NCBI GenBank assembly: GCA_947623455.1
Contig: OX392527.1
Span: 27,086,201-27,150,200, forward strand
Reading direction: 5' to 3'
Length of the DNA stretch: 64,000 nt
Source of the DNA: Mimachlamys varia
Lineage: Eukaryota; Mollusca; Bivalvia; Pectinida; Pectinidae
In this document: in pieces, positions 13,701-22,952 of the stretch
Position numbering within the stretch: the first letter of the stretch is position 1
How the letters are laid out: the number at the start of each line of letters is the position of its first letter
Made by a program: the position numbers and the translations under genes
Notes under the pieces: generated by a model
Seen by the model: only the letters and a program-made list of their open reading frames with translations
The model's database searches: none
What the model was told of the DNA's origin: nothing

Positions 13701-15252
13701 TGGAGGCCTCTGATTGGTCGAAATTTATATATTGTCCGATTTCAATGAAATTTAATATATATGTGTAGTATTACACCAACAACATTGTCGTCACATCCGT
13801 TTCATGATTCGTCAACATGGCCGCTATTTCCTGGCTTCTGATTGGTCGAAATTTATATATTGTCCGATTTCAATGAAATTTAATATATATGTGTAGTATT
13901 ACACCAACAACATTGTCGTAACCTCCGTTTCGTGATTCGTCAACATGGCCGCTATTTCCTGGCTTCTGATTGGTCGAAATTTATATATTGTCCGATTTCA
14001 ATGAAATTTTATATATAACTGTAGTAGGACACCACGGACATTGTCGTAACCTCCGTTTCGTGATTCGTCAACATGGCCGCTATTTCCTGGCTTCTGATTG
14101 GTCGAAATTTATATATTGTCCGATTTCAATGAAATTTTATATATAACTGTAGTAGGACACCACGGACATTGTCGTAACCTCCGTTTCCTAATTCGTCAAC
14201 ATGACCGCCATTTCCTGGCTCCTGATTCGTCCTGATTCGTCAACATGGCCGTCATTTCCTGCCTTTTGATTTCTTGCGTGTTTCTTTCCATTCTACAATT
14301 GATATATGGGGTGTCAGCTATATTTCCATTGTGAGTTCATTGGGCTCATCAGTTCCGACCAAAGGGGTAGTTTGGGGGACATCTGTAATGGTACCCCATT
14401 ACAATTAGCACTTGTTATAAATGTATCCATATACATTTTATCTTGTACAAGTATTTTTCAATAATCTTTAGAAAGTTATTCCCAAAAATATTTTTCTCTA
14501 CATGAGAAAAATGATAAACTGTAAATGTATAGTATTTGACTTACCTATTTCTCATGGTGGACTACCATGGTAGTTATAATTAGCAAATAGTTAATTTTAC
14601 AAGATGGGATGATAATTATTATACAGCGGGTATATATTTATTCTTGTTTCATTTTAAGGGGTATTACAGATTTGAAGTAAAACCATGGATTACAAAAAGA
14701 AGTAAAAATATAAATACCGGATTTTACAATGAATCACAGAGATGTGCAACCACAAGGTTTTTGGTTTCAGAACATTTGAATCTCATTTGCATTTCAATCA
14801 AGGAAATTTTATTTCAGCTCAATTTCTTTTTCATTTTGCATGGAAAAACTGTTTTGTGGTGACAATTGATTATTGTTTTCCATCGAGAGGCATTCCTTAT
14901 GTAGATTTCTAAATCTGTGAACTCTTCGTACAGCCACTTTATTTTAGACAAATGTTGAAACAATTTAAAAGTTCATCGTATCAACATTGTTGTCATTCAA
15001 AGCATCTAGGACTTATTATATCATTGGTATCAATGTTCATTTTGTAACAAAACATAATGTTTATGGTGAAAAAAGCAGAATAAAATTGGTTTCAATTGGT
15101 TCATGTAACAATTGAAATCTGCGCAGGTTTTAGCCCAGAAAACTAATTAAACATTTTTTTTCTTTCATTGAAGCTTCAGAAGAAATCCTAAATTTGCAGC
15201 AGTGAACCTGAAGAAGACTGTAACGAACGACCGATCAAAGCCGAGAATATGA
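1687..15252 (+). CDS. BAIAP2: IRSp53/BAIAP2-family I-BAR and SH3 adaptor, 3' part of gene
   Basis: Nine to ten exons with matching phases encode about 511 residues; the 5' exons lie left of the window. The order is: end of the I-BAR (IMD) domain (ALLEERKCHCFLLDRL, then a stretch ending in LLMIQK); a Ser/Tyr-rich linker; an SH3 domain (VRAIYTHAAEGDSKLSF, DGWHYGLNN, GWFPLSFTEP); a Ser-rich segment; a proline-rich exon with four poly-Pro blocks; and a C-terminal WH2-like motif (RNPKFAAVNLKKTVTNDR) ending in TGA at 15250-15252. In the family, the I-BAR domain bends plasma membrane outward, the SH3 domain recruits Ena/VASP, WAVE and related actin regulators, and the WH2-like tail binds actin. The domain order and the VTNDR tail are the family signature. 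The symbol is by homology: invertebrates may have a single gene equally related to BAIAP2, BAIAP2L1 and BAIAP2L2. Large minisatellites sit in several introns. Confidence 0.9.
2211..2312 (+). CDS. BAIAP2: BAIAP2-like exon b (end of I-BAR domain)
   Basis: The acceptor is gtgttgtag and the donor is AAG|gtaagt. The 34 codons read AAEMLTMGLPSWRHLSA through LLMIQK, corresponding to the LxxxLPxWQxxC...P..A..L segment that closes the I-BAR domain. The last 20 bases and the donor are copied once more immediately downstream (see the repeat at 2291-2416). Confidence 0.88.
2291..2416 (+). repeat. 62-bp duplication of exon end plus donor
   Basis: The unit covers the last 20 or so bases of the I-BAR exon (GGTTACTGATgATACAGAAG), its donor gtaagt, and 40 bases of intron ending in ctctgtctttacccag. 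It is present twice, with a third partial copy. The second copy is GTTACTGATAATACAGAAG|gtaagc preceded by an acceptor-like tract. Confidence 0.88.
2695..3120 (-). mobile_element. Two tandem tRNA-derived SINE copies
   Basis: On the minus strand both copies carry tRNA promoter boxes: A-box-like AAGCTCAGTGATGGAGC and B-box GTGGGTTCGAGCCCC or GTGAGTTCGAGTCCC, separated by GCATCAGGCTGGAGA. They share flanking sequence (cagctcacNcttgtaaNgcaa), so they form a dimer of about 180-190 bp units. Not an intact tRNA gene, because the acceptor arm does not pair. Confidence 0.65.
3553..3709 (+). CDS. BAIAP2: BAIAP2-like exon c (linker)
   Basis: A long T-run and tgcag precede the exon; the donor is TATG|gtaggc. 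The 157 bp start in phase 0 and end in phase 1. It encodes DEDFEHANGSIYRVSNGY and a Ser/Arg/Tyr-rich stretch (RRSRSYHDGPRIP). This is the variable linker between the I-BAR and SH3 domains; it is low in conservation and is placed by phase and composition. Confidence 0.8.
3925..4120 (+). CDS. BAIAP2: BAIAP2-like exon d (poly-Pro and most of SH3)
   Basis: The acceptor is cacctcacag and the donor is GGCAG|gttagt. The exon enters in phase 1 and leaves in phase 2. It encodes a short poly-Pro run (SVPPPPPPGVS) and then the SH3 domain: VRAIYTHAAEGDSKLSF (ALYDY-like strand), FTEGDVINLI, and DGWHYGLNNRSG, where the W is the conserved ligand-groove tryptophan. The domain is completed by the next exon. 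Confidence 0.92.
4357..5029 (+). repeat. 71-bp array made from the SH3 exon 3' splice site
   Basis: Nine units of about 71 bp precede the real exon at 5030. Each holds gagctggtctgatattacag followed by GTATGGCTGGTTTCCACTG and TCCTTTgtaagat. The exon-like G falls at 4384, 4455, 4528, 4599, 4669, 4740, 4811, 4882 and 4952. The copy at 4952 has a 7-base insertion and the one at 4669 has TTTGG for TATGG. Each unit therefore has an acceptor, 25 nt of genuine SH3 coding sequence and a donor-like gtaaga. Confidence 0.93.
5030..5095 (+). CDS. BAIAP2: BAIAP2-like exon e (end of SH3)
   Basis: The acceptor is gatattacag; the donor is CAGCC|gtatgt. It completes the split Arg codon and reads YGWFPLSFTEPMTDMQGREP, matching the GWFPFSYT strand that ends family SH3 domains. 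It is the last of ten near-identical acceptor plus exon-start copies. It is the only one that continues as CCTTCACAGAACC rather than CCTTTgtaag, so only this copy can complete the SH3 fold. Confidence 0.9.
5096..5637. other. BAIAP2-like intron, no recognised feature
   Basis: Plain AT-rich intron between the SH3 exon and the Ser-rich exon; no repeat or exon seen. Confidence 0.6.
5638..5794 (+). CDS. BAIAP2: BAIAP2-like exon f (post-SH3, Ser-rich)
   Basis: The acceptor is gtcttttatag and the donor is ACACAG|gtaata. The phase runs from 2 to 0. It encodes MGHRVKSMGDLDTRSLSDGG and continues to VNNPTQ. The RVKSMGDLD and RRPKSVYE segments look like phosphorylatable Ser sites; similar Ser-rich sequence follows the SH3 domain in vertebrate IRSp53, where 14-3-3 binding is known. 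Confidence 0.85.
5795..7080. other. BAIAP2-like intron, no recognised feature
   Basis: AT-rich intron. Short open frames here have no splice-site or compositional support. Confidence 0.6.
7081..7239 (+). CDS. BAIAP2: BAIAP2-like exon g (Ser/Tyr-rich)
   Basis: The acceptor is tttgatttttcag and the donor is CACAG|gtagat. The 53 codons are phase 0 at both ends: SRSYASYAAGDGFSSNTANM and, later, SYSLPRHSSAHERRF and YDFIHHDAQ. I see no named domain. As a symmetric exon it could be skipped without breaking the frame. Confidence 0.82.
7657..7849. repeat. Foldback element with about 75-bp arms
   Basis: The left arm starts ggccccggtttcatcaac and contains CCTTAACTTAAGGAAACTCC and GGAAAGCATTACAG. The right arm is its near-perfect reverse complement (CTGTAATGCTTTCC to GATGAAACAAGGGCC). 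About 45 bases separate the arms. It looks like a MITE or foldback element; no clear target duplication was found. Confidence 0.8.
8487..9025 (+). CDS. BAIAP2: BAIAP2-like exon h (proline-rich region)
   Basis: The acceptor is tctgtttatag and the donor is ACAAA|gtaaac. It encodes about 180 residues with four proline blocks (SPPLPPPPPPIAMP, PPAPPPPPILPL, NPPPPPPPVSS, PGPPTSMPPVPPRMS) and an acidic end, DYETDEEDTK. These are candidate ligands for profilin, EVH1 and SH3 domains. If the donor is not used, the frame stops at once (AAG TAA, 9024-9029), giving a third possible C-terminus. Confidence 0.9.
9030..9555. other. BAIAP2-like intron, no recognised feature
   Basis: Intron sequence directly after the proline-rich exon. 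A pyrimidine-rich tract around 9270-9370 is present but no exon follows. Confidence 0.5.
9556..10531. repeat. 24-bp minisatellite, about 40 copies
   Basis: Units of the form ATAAAACCTTGATATAATGCC with CTCT, CTGT or CTGATC variants. Copies vary by small insertions (gatatttaat for gatataat). Local higher-order repetition is visible, e.g. 10150-10260 resembles 10265-10370. Open frames on the minus strand here are repeat artefacts. Confidence 0.92.
10532..12377. other. BAIAP2-like intron, mostly plain
   Basis: AT-rich intron. A small duplicated phrase (accccacacNtgaaatat...tggtattact) occurs at 10866 and 10912. No exon is supported before 12378. Confidence 0.5.
12378..12414 (+). CDS. BAIAP2: BAIAP2-like 37-nt cassette exon
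   Basis: The flanks are strong: acceptor tgtgacaatcatag and donor CAAAGG|gtgagt. Entering from 9025 it reads KSSSVSVTRMVQR with no stop. Because it is 37 nt long, including it moves the last exon into another frame, which ends after KKS. Skipping it gives the WH2-like tail. This resembles the alternative C-termini of vertebrate BAIAP2. That it is spliced is inference from splice-site quality and the open frame. Confidence 0.6.
12880..13005. repeat. Three decayed copies of a ~45-bp unit
   Basis: gtttcagaatgaNtgtttcc and ctagggttttggtact recur three times with mutations. Each of the first two includes an acceptor-like tttcag. Confidence 0.6.
13355..14412 (+). mobile_element. Hairpin/tandem-repeat element, family 1
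   Basis: It opens with a hairpin (TATGTCCCCC, loop AAACGAAGT, GGGGGGACATA), then a TTATTATT tract, then aaaactactggacggatctt. It continues with four units of about 126 bp containing TCTGATTGGTCGAAATT and ATTGTCCGATTTCAATGAA. It closes with gggggacatctgtaatgg. It has no coding capacity, so it is a non-autonomous element. Relatives are the families at 47203 and 53860. Confidence 0.75.
15180..15252 (+). CDS. BAIAP2: BAIAP2-like last coding exon (WH2-like tail)
   Basis: The acceptor follows a run of T (tttttttctttcattgaagcttcag, quoted from 15155). Joined to 9025 in phase 2 it reads K-RNPKFAAVNLKKTVTNDR-SKPRI-stop. Vertebrate IRSp53 and IRTKS carry RNPFAxVxLxxTVTNDR at the same place. A second AG six bases upstream (15171-15173) would add two residues in frame. 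With the 37-nt cassette the same exon is read as KKS-stop. Confidence 0.88.
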
Positions 15253-17561
15253 TGTGGAGTTAACACTGTATTTCACCAGTATATATAGACAATATCACAA
15301 GTACTCTGAACATTCCATCTCCACGATAAATATCACCAAAACTTGATTCCGCTCACAAAAAAAATCCACACATTATTAGATAAGCCAAAAAAGGTGTCTC
15401 CTTGTTACAAGGATACATGCTTCTACGATTGCCGATTAAGGGATCGTCTCACTTACACTCGTATAATTATATTTTACAAACTTTTTGTGTGAAGATAATT
15501 ATAACAAGGATACGAGACTTGAATCTTGGACCAACTTTTGTCAAAGTCGGGAAAACACAAGAAGACCATGAAAAATGTACTACAAAGTAGGGTTAAGCTT
15601 AATTCATCACTTCGTTGTGTCATAATTTTGTACATACAATCATAACTCATATTCAACATTATTATATTTAAGCTCTCTGGCCTAAAGTGCCAAGTGAACT
15701 GATGCCATGGCCCAATGTCTGTCACATATCATCATTTAATTAAAGGCTCCAATATTTGAAAGTGTATCTGCAGGTTGGTTTTTAAAAGGACAACCACTCA
15801 AGTTTTTATTGAAAAAGAAATTCATTTCATTTTGTATGGAGCATCCTTGGAACAATATTTGGACCATTTAAATAATTTAAAGTTGGCCAACTGTCTCTTG
15901 ATTGGCTAAAAAAATTCAACTTTTAAACATATCCAAGGTATAGAAAGACATGAAACTTTAAATGAATTATGCTCTTGGGTTCTGAACAGGATTTACTTGG
16001 GGTAAATTAGAAATCCAAAATGGCCACCATATATCTTCAAATTTGATGAGACACTGATTAAATCAAACAAAAAATACACACAAAAAAACCTGTGCTTTCA
16101 TTGACCCTGTAGGTTTTGATAAAAAAAAATTATCCAGAAAATAGATACGGTCTTACACTTTTTGTAAAAGAATAATGATAGAAACTGGTGAGTGATTTAG
16201 GTCCTGTATTTTTCACTTGTATGAAAAGTTATAGTAGTATACAGTATCTATTATTTTATTGTTATAGTTTGTTAATTCATTCTTGTTTTGTAAGTGCTGC
16301 AATTTGAGAAACCATTATTTTGTATTGAAATCATACAGAGACTGCACATGCATCATTAGAAATAGACCGTACAGGCAATTTTAAACACCTGTAAGTGAAA
16401 TGCAAAAGTGGAGAATGATACCTTGTCCAATGAAGGATAAAGTTAGTACTCTTGCATCATTTTTGATGAAGTCAGACACGGTTTCATCTCATAATTGATA
16501 TGTGTATATCACATTTACTGTTGGAATGTAAGCAAGTATTTAAGTAGAATTGAAAGGGTAAAAATTCAATGTATGTCATGTTCTATTTGTCATTTCTGAT
16601 GTAAATTTTTTGGCTTTCATTTTAAATGTAATTTGTTTAAGAGTTACCCCTGATTAATTAAAAAGTCATCTTGGGCCATTTGTTATAAGACTAGTCAGTT
16701 TAATGTGAAGTATAAACACAATCCTATGTTTCCAAACATACCAAAATTAACACTACAGGTATAGGGAATCAATAATTGTGTTTTGGAAACTTGCTCTAAT
16801 GACTTGTTTAAATTATCAGGATCTCACAATTGGTCAGATTTGTGTGAAGTCTTTACAAACCAGATGTGCGTAGGAGAAGTAGAATTATTGTCATGTACAA
16901 GATAGCATACCAGGTATGCCCGTAAGTTACGAGTAGTAAAATTGCTATTTTTTATCTGATGTATACTGAATTGTTACATGTAAGTAGAATTACAACCCCT
17001 TTAGTCACACACAATCATGTACTATGTATATGTAAAATGTTACTGGTGCTTTGTTTTGCTCTGAAGTAGCACAGAGAATTAGCTAGTCATTAGTGGAATC
17101 CGTGCCATGTATCACTATTTGTATAAAACATACGTTTCCTTTATTTCATGTAGTGCTTTCACTTGCCTTGAATTACTAGCTCTGTGATATAGTGTGTTCC
17201 TGTCAAGTGTTGGATATAACTAGATTGATAGTCATAGGTGATAAATTGATATTGAAACATAGAATTTAGGATATTAAATTGCTTCAGTTGTTCTTATTTT
17301 ACATGGAAAGGTATTATTTATGCAACAAGAAGTATGTGCAATTGGCTTTTTGAAAATTTACACCATGCAGGAATGAAATGTTGGTAAATAGAAGGAAATA
17401 TATGTTATACTTATCTTAGGGTTTTTGTATTGTATTGATTACGGACAGCATTATTCTTTTCAACAACATCCTTCAACACTATTACCTAATTGTTATAATT
17501 GATGCCAAAAAAATGTTTTGCTTCATTACAAAATAGTACCTCTAGAACAGTGCGTAAAAAA

Positions 17562-18800
17562 AAAAGTATCACTGGTGCAGTGTGTACTACACACAGTATC
17601 ACTGGTGCAGTGTGTACTACACACAGTATCACTGGTGCAGTGTGTACTACATACAGTATCACTGATGCAGTGTGTACTACATACAGTATCACTGGTGAAG
17701 TGTATACTACATACAGTATCACTGGTGCAGTGTATACGACATACAGTATCACTAGTGCAGTGTGTACTACATACAGTATCACTAGTGCAGTGTGTACTAC
17801 ATACAGTATCACTGGTGCAGTGTGTACTACATACAGTATCACTGGTGCAGTGTATAATACATACAGTATCACTGTTGCAGTGTGTACTACACACAGTATC
17901 ACTGGTGCAGTGTGTACTACACACAGTATCACTGGTGCAGTGTGTACTACATACAGTATCACTGATGCAGTGTGTACTACATCAGTATCACTGTTGCAGT
18001 GTGTACTACATACAGTATCACTGGTGCATTGTATACTACATACAGTATCACTGGTGCAGTGTGTACTACATACAGTATCACTGGTGCATTGTATACTACA
18101 TACAGTATCACTGGTGCAGTGTGTACTACATACAGTATCACTGGTGCAGTGTATAATACATACAGTATCACTGGTGCAGTGTATACTACATACAGTATCA
18201 CTGGTGCAGTGTATAAGACATACAGTATCACTAGTGCAGTGTATACTACATACAGTATCACTGGTGCAGTGTATAAGACATACAGTATCACTAGTGCAGT
18301 GTGTACTACATCAGTATCACTGTTGCAGTGTGTACTACATACAGTATCACTTGTGCAGTGTGTACTTATACATACAGTATCACTGGTGCAGTGTGTACTT
18401 ATACATACAGTATCACTGATGCAGTGTATACTACATACAGTAACACTGATGCAGTGTATACTACATACAGTATCACTGGTGCAGTGTGTACTACATACAG
18501 TATCACTGGTGCAGTGTATAATACATACAGTATCACTGGTGCAGTGTATACTACACACAGTATCACTGGTGCAGTGTATAATACATACAGTATCACTGGT
18601 GCAGTGTGTACTACATACAGTATCACTGGTGCAGTGTGTACTACATACAGTAACACTGATGCAGTGTATACTACATACAGTATCACTGGTGCAGTGTATA
18701 CTACATACAGTAACACTGATGCAGTGTGTACTACATACAATATCACCGGTGCAGTGTTACTGTGTATATTACATACAGTATTAATGGTGCAGTGTGTAAC
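17562..18800. repeat. 30-bp minisatellite, about 41 copies
   Basis: The unit is CAGTATCACTGGTGCAGTGT plus GTACTACATA. Since 30 is a multiple of three and the unit lacks stops in several frames, long open frames appear on both strands. I regard these as artefacts: they lack a signal peptide, splice support, or a compositional match to known proteins. It lies within the inferred 3' UTR of the BAIAP2-like gene. Confidence 0.95.
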
Positions 18801-19807
18801 GTATAAGAAGCAATGTAGTTCAGTAATAGCCAGTACATGAAATAACCAAATTGTGCAAGTGAAGCAGATTTGAATATGTCATTATCAAAGCAAATCTTTT
18901 ATCTTTTAGTACATCAAACGTATACAGTGGTATATTTAAATCATAGTTACAATTGTGATGGTCTACCCAAAAACGTCCTGTTAGTATTCTTTTATATTTG
19001 AATGCATATACTTTATGTACAATATCTGCTAGGAAATTGTATTACCAAAATGTATGTGATATATATTGAAAATCTTGCTTTATCTACATTTCAATTTGTA
19101 AGACACTTAGAAATACTTCCCTTTCTTTATACACCACCAGCTAAATCTCACTAAATCATCTATGAAAATTTCATATCACAAAATGCAAAATTTTAACCCT
19201 ACATCCAACCATCAATAATATATATATATATAAGCCACACCAAAATCAACAATCAATGACAATTTTGTCGGATGTAATTTTTATTACAGAAGTACCTCTC
19301 ATTTCACCATACATGCTGCTAACAACCTTAATTTTCAACTTGAAGCAACCACTGCCTTTTTTTTAAAGTTTTTGTCAACACTCTATGTTAGAACACTAGT
19401 GTAAGATCCCTGTGTTTTCTACAGCCCTAATAACTTGAAGATTTATCTGATAATGAGGTGAATAAGGTAAGGGAAGTAACTCCATCTTCCTTCAGGTAGA
19501 TCTGATTTTCGCCATTATTATTTTCTACAAATATAATTTCAAAACGAAGTGACAAATTTTCTTCAAGAAGAAAGTAGAAAATACATATAGAAACTTGTAC
19601 ATAACTAATACTGTATATTCTTGAAGAAACCAAATAATAATGTAAATTAAGACAGTACGGTATGTACATTATATGGTATCGGTAGGTAAATATGAAATTA
19701 AGTGGTTAAGATGTTAAATTACCATTGTTATATATTGCTATATATTTGTATGTATTAGAGTTATTGCCTGCATTCCTTTGAACAGGGAATATGTGGGAAA
19801 GTGTCCT

Positions 19808-19813
19808 AATAAA
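19808..19813 (+). terminator. Candidate poly(A) signal, BAIAP2-like gene
   Basis: AATAAA is followed about 20-30 bases later by a GT-rich element (aagtgtgtttgttttgac). It is the first canonical hexamer after the stop codon on this strand. Confidence 0.45.
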
Positions 19814-19949
19814 TATTATTAAAAGCAGTGATCAAGTGTGTTTGTTTTGACTTTACAAAATGAGAGATTAGCAACTTTGCAAGGAAATGAATTAATGAAA
19901 TTGATGCCTGAAGTCTGTTAAAATTTGTCAGTGGAGATAACAGTACATT

Positions 19950-22749
19950 AAGTTGAGTGTGATCATAACTGTACAGTAAGTTGAGCGTGAGGATGACAGT
20001 ACAGTGAGTTTAGCGTGAGGATGACAGTACAGTAAGTTGAGAGTGAGGATGACCTTACAGTAAGTTAAGAGTGAGGATGACAGTACAGTAAGTTGAGCGG
20101 GAGGATGGCAGTACAGTAAGTTGAGAGTGAGGATGACAGTACAGTAAGTTAAGAGTGAGGATGGCAGTACAGTAAGTTAAGAGTGAGGATGGCAGTACAG
20201 TAAGTTGAGAGTGAGGATGACAGTACAGTAAGTTGAGAGTGAGGATGACAGTACAGTAAGTTGAGCGGGAGGATGGCAGTACAGTAAGTTGAGAGTGAGG
20301 ATGACAGTACAGTAAGTTAAGAGTGAGGATGACAGTACAGTAAGTTGAGAGTGAGGATGACAGTACAGTAAGTTGAGAGTGAGGATGACAGTACAGTAAG
20401 TTGAGAGTGAGGATGGCAGTACAGTAAGTTAAGAGTGAGGATGACAGTACAGTAAGTTAAGAGTGAGGATGACAGTACAGTAAGTTGAGAGTGAGGATGA
20501 CAGTACAGTAAGTTGAGAGTGAGGATGACAGTACAGTAAGTTAAGAGTGAGGATGGCAGTACAGTAAGTTAAGAGTGAGGATGGCAGTACAGTAAGTTAA
20601 GAGTGAGGATGACAGTACAGTAAGTTAAGAGTGAGGATGGCAGTACAGTAAGTTGAGAGTGAGGATGACAGTACAGTAAGTTAAGAGTGAGGATGACAGT
20701 ACAGTAAGTTGAGAGTGAGGATGACAGTACAGTAAGTTGAGAGTGAGGATGACAGTACAGTAAGTTAAGAGTGAGGATGACAGTACAGTAAGTTGAGAGT
20801 GAGGATGACAGTACAGTAAGTTGAGAGTGAGGATGACAGTACAGTAAGTTAAGAGTGAGGATGGCAGTACAGTAAGTTAAGAGTGAGGATGGCAGTACAG
20901 TAAGTTAAGAGTGAGGATGACAGTACAGTAAGTTAAGAGTGAGGATGGCAGTACAGTAAGTTGAGAGTGAGGATGACAGTACAGTAAGTTAAGAGTGAGG
21001 ATGGCAGTACAGTAAGTTAAGAGTGAGGATGGCAGTACAGTAAGTTGAGAGTGAGGATGACAGTACAGTAAGTTAAGAGTGAGGATGACAGTACAGTAAG
21101 TTAAGAGTGAGGATGACAGTACAGTAAGTTGAGAGTGAGGATGACAGTACAGTAAGTTGAGTGAGGATGACAGTACAGTAAGTTAAGAGTGAGGATGACA
21201 GTACAGTAAGTTAAGAGTGAGGATGACAGTACAGTAAGTTAAGAGTGAGGATGGCAGTACAGTAAGTTAAGAGTGAGGATGACAGTACAGTAAGTTAAGA
21301 GTGAGGATGACAGTACAGTAAGTTGAGCGGGAGGATGGCAGTACAGTAAGTTGAGAGTGAGGATGACAGTACAGTAAGTTGAGAGTGAGGATGACAGTAC
21401 AGTAAGTTGAGAGTGAGGATGACAGTACAGTAAGTTGAGAGTGAGGATGACAGTACAGTAAGTTGAGAGTGAGGATGACAGTACAGTAAGTTGAGAGTGA
21501 GGATGACAGTACAGTAAGTTGAGAGTGAGGATGACAGTACAGTAAGTTGAGAGTGAGGATGACAGTACAGTAAGTTGAGAGTGAGGATGGCAGTACAGTA
21601 AGTTGAGAGTGAGGATGACAGTACAGTAAGTTGAGAGTGAGGATGGCAGTACAGTAAGTTGAGAGTGAGGATGACAGTACAGTAAGTTGAGAGTGAGGAT
21701 GACAGTACAGTAAGTTGAGAGTGAGGATGGCAGTACAGTAAGTTGAGAGTGAGGATGACAGTACAGTAAGTTGAGAGTGAAGATGACAGTACAGTGAGTT
21801 GAGAGTGAGGATGGCAGTACAGTAAGTTGAGAGTGAGGATGACAGTACAGTAAGTTAAGAGTGAGGATGGCAGTACAGTAAGTTAAGAGTGAGGATGGCA
21901 GTACAGTAAGTTAAGAGTGAGGATGACAGTACAGTAAGTTGAGAGTGAGGATGACAGTACAGTAAGTTAAGAGTGAGGATGACAGTACAGTAAGTTAAGA
22001 GTGAGGATGACAGTACAGTAAGTTAAGAGGGAGGATGGCAGTACAGTAAGTTGAGAGTGAGGATGACCGTACAGTAAGTTGAGAGTGAGGATGACAGTAC
22101 AGTAAGTTAAGAGTGAGGATGACAGTACAGTAAGTTGAGAGTGAGGATGACAGTACAGTAAGTTAAGAGTGAGGATGACAGTACAGTAAGTTGAGAGTGA
22201 GGATGGCAGTACAGTAAGTTAAGAGTGAGGATGACAGTACAGTAAGTTGAGAGTGAGGATGACAGTACAGTAAGTTAAGAGTGAGGATGACAGTACAGTA
22301 AGTTAAGAGTGAGGATGACAGTACAGTAAGTTAAGAGTGAGGATGACAGTACAGTAAGTTGAGAGTGAGGATGACAGTACAGTAAGTTAAGAGTGAGGAT
22401 GACCGTACAGTAAGTTAAGAGTGAGGATGACAGTACAGTAAGTTAAGAGTGAGGATGACAGTACAGTAAGTTGAGAGTGAGGATGACAGTACAGTAAGTT
22501 AAGAGTGAGGATGGCAGTACAGTAAGTTGAGAGTGAGGATGGCAGTACAGTAAGTTGAGAGTGAGGATGACAGTACAGTAAGTTGAGAGTGAGGATGGCA
22601 GTACAGTAAGTTGAGAGTGAGGATGGCAGTACAGTAAGTTGAGAGTGAGGATGGCAGTACAGTAAGTTGAGAGTGAGGATGGCAGTACAGTAAGTTGAGA
22701 GTGAGGATGGCAGTACAGTAAGTTGAGAGTGAGGATGACAGTAAGTTGA
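19950..22749. repeat. 28-bp satellite-like array, about 100 copies
   Basis: The unit is GACAGTACAGTAAGTTGAGA plus GTGAGGAT. Copies are highly uniform; most differ only at two sites (TTGAG/TTAAG and GATGAC/GATGGC). A rarer variant, gagcgggaggatggcag, recurs at about 20094, 20270 and 21326. Each unit carries ACAGTAAGT. The array begins roughly 115 bases after the inferred poly(A) site. Confidence 0.96.
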
Positions 22750-22940
22750 TTTGGTTTATTTTGTTTCACGTCCTATTAACAGCCAGGGTTATTTAAGGAC
22801 GTGCCAGGCTTTGGAAAGCCGGAGTAACCAAAGAAAAACCACCGACCTACGGTTAGTACCTGGCAACTGCCCTACGTGGGATTCGAACTCGCAACCCAGA
22901 GGTGGAGGGCTAGTGGTAGAATGTTAACCACTCGGCCCTA
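22750..22940 (-). mobile_element. tRNA-derived SINE inside the 28-bp array
   Basis: On the minus strand the head has A-box GGCCGAGTGGTTAAC and B-box GCGAGTTCGAATCCC. It is followed by a body ending CTGTTAATAGGACGTGAAAC and an A-rich tail (aaaataaaccaaa). ACAGTAAGTTGA occurs at both ends (22738-22749, 22941-22952), consistent with a 12-bp target duplication, although the array itself contains this motif. Confidence 0.85.
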
Positions 22941-22952
22941 ACAGTAAGTTGA

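Larger units (their letters stand above)
15253..19835 (+). other. BAIAP2: Probable long 3' UTR of the BAIAP2-like gene
   Basis: There is no coding exon that I can support after the TGA at 15250. The first canonical AATAAA downstream is at 19808, followed by a GT-rich stretch, so the transcript may end near 19835. The stretch is AT-rich and includes the 30-bp minisatellite at 17562-18800. The assignment as UTR is inference; a shorter form could use one of several ATTAAA motifs (15739, about 16062). Confidence 0.4.

Noticed and set aside
17499..18840. Long open frames on both strands (up to about 300 residues) of SITGAVCTTY- or VSLVQCVLHT-type repeats
   Set aside because: They are the 30-bp minisatellite read in stop-free frames; several frames on both strands are equally open, and there is no splice or start context.
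22859..22942. Possible tRNA gene (A and B boxes on the minus strand)
   Set aside because: No acceptor-stem pairing; continues into a SINE body and A-rich tail, so it is a SINE.
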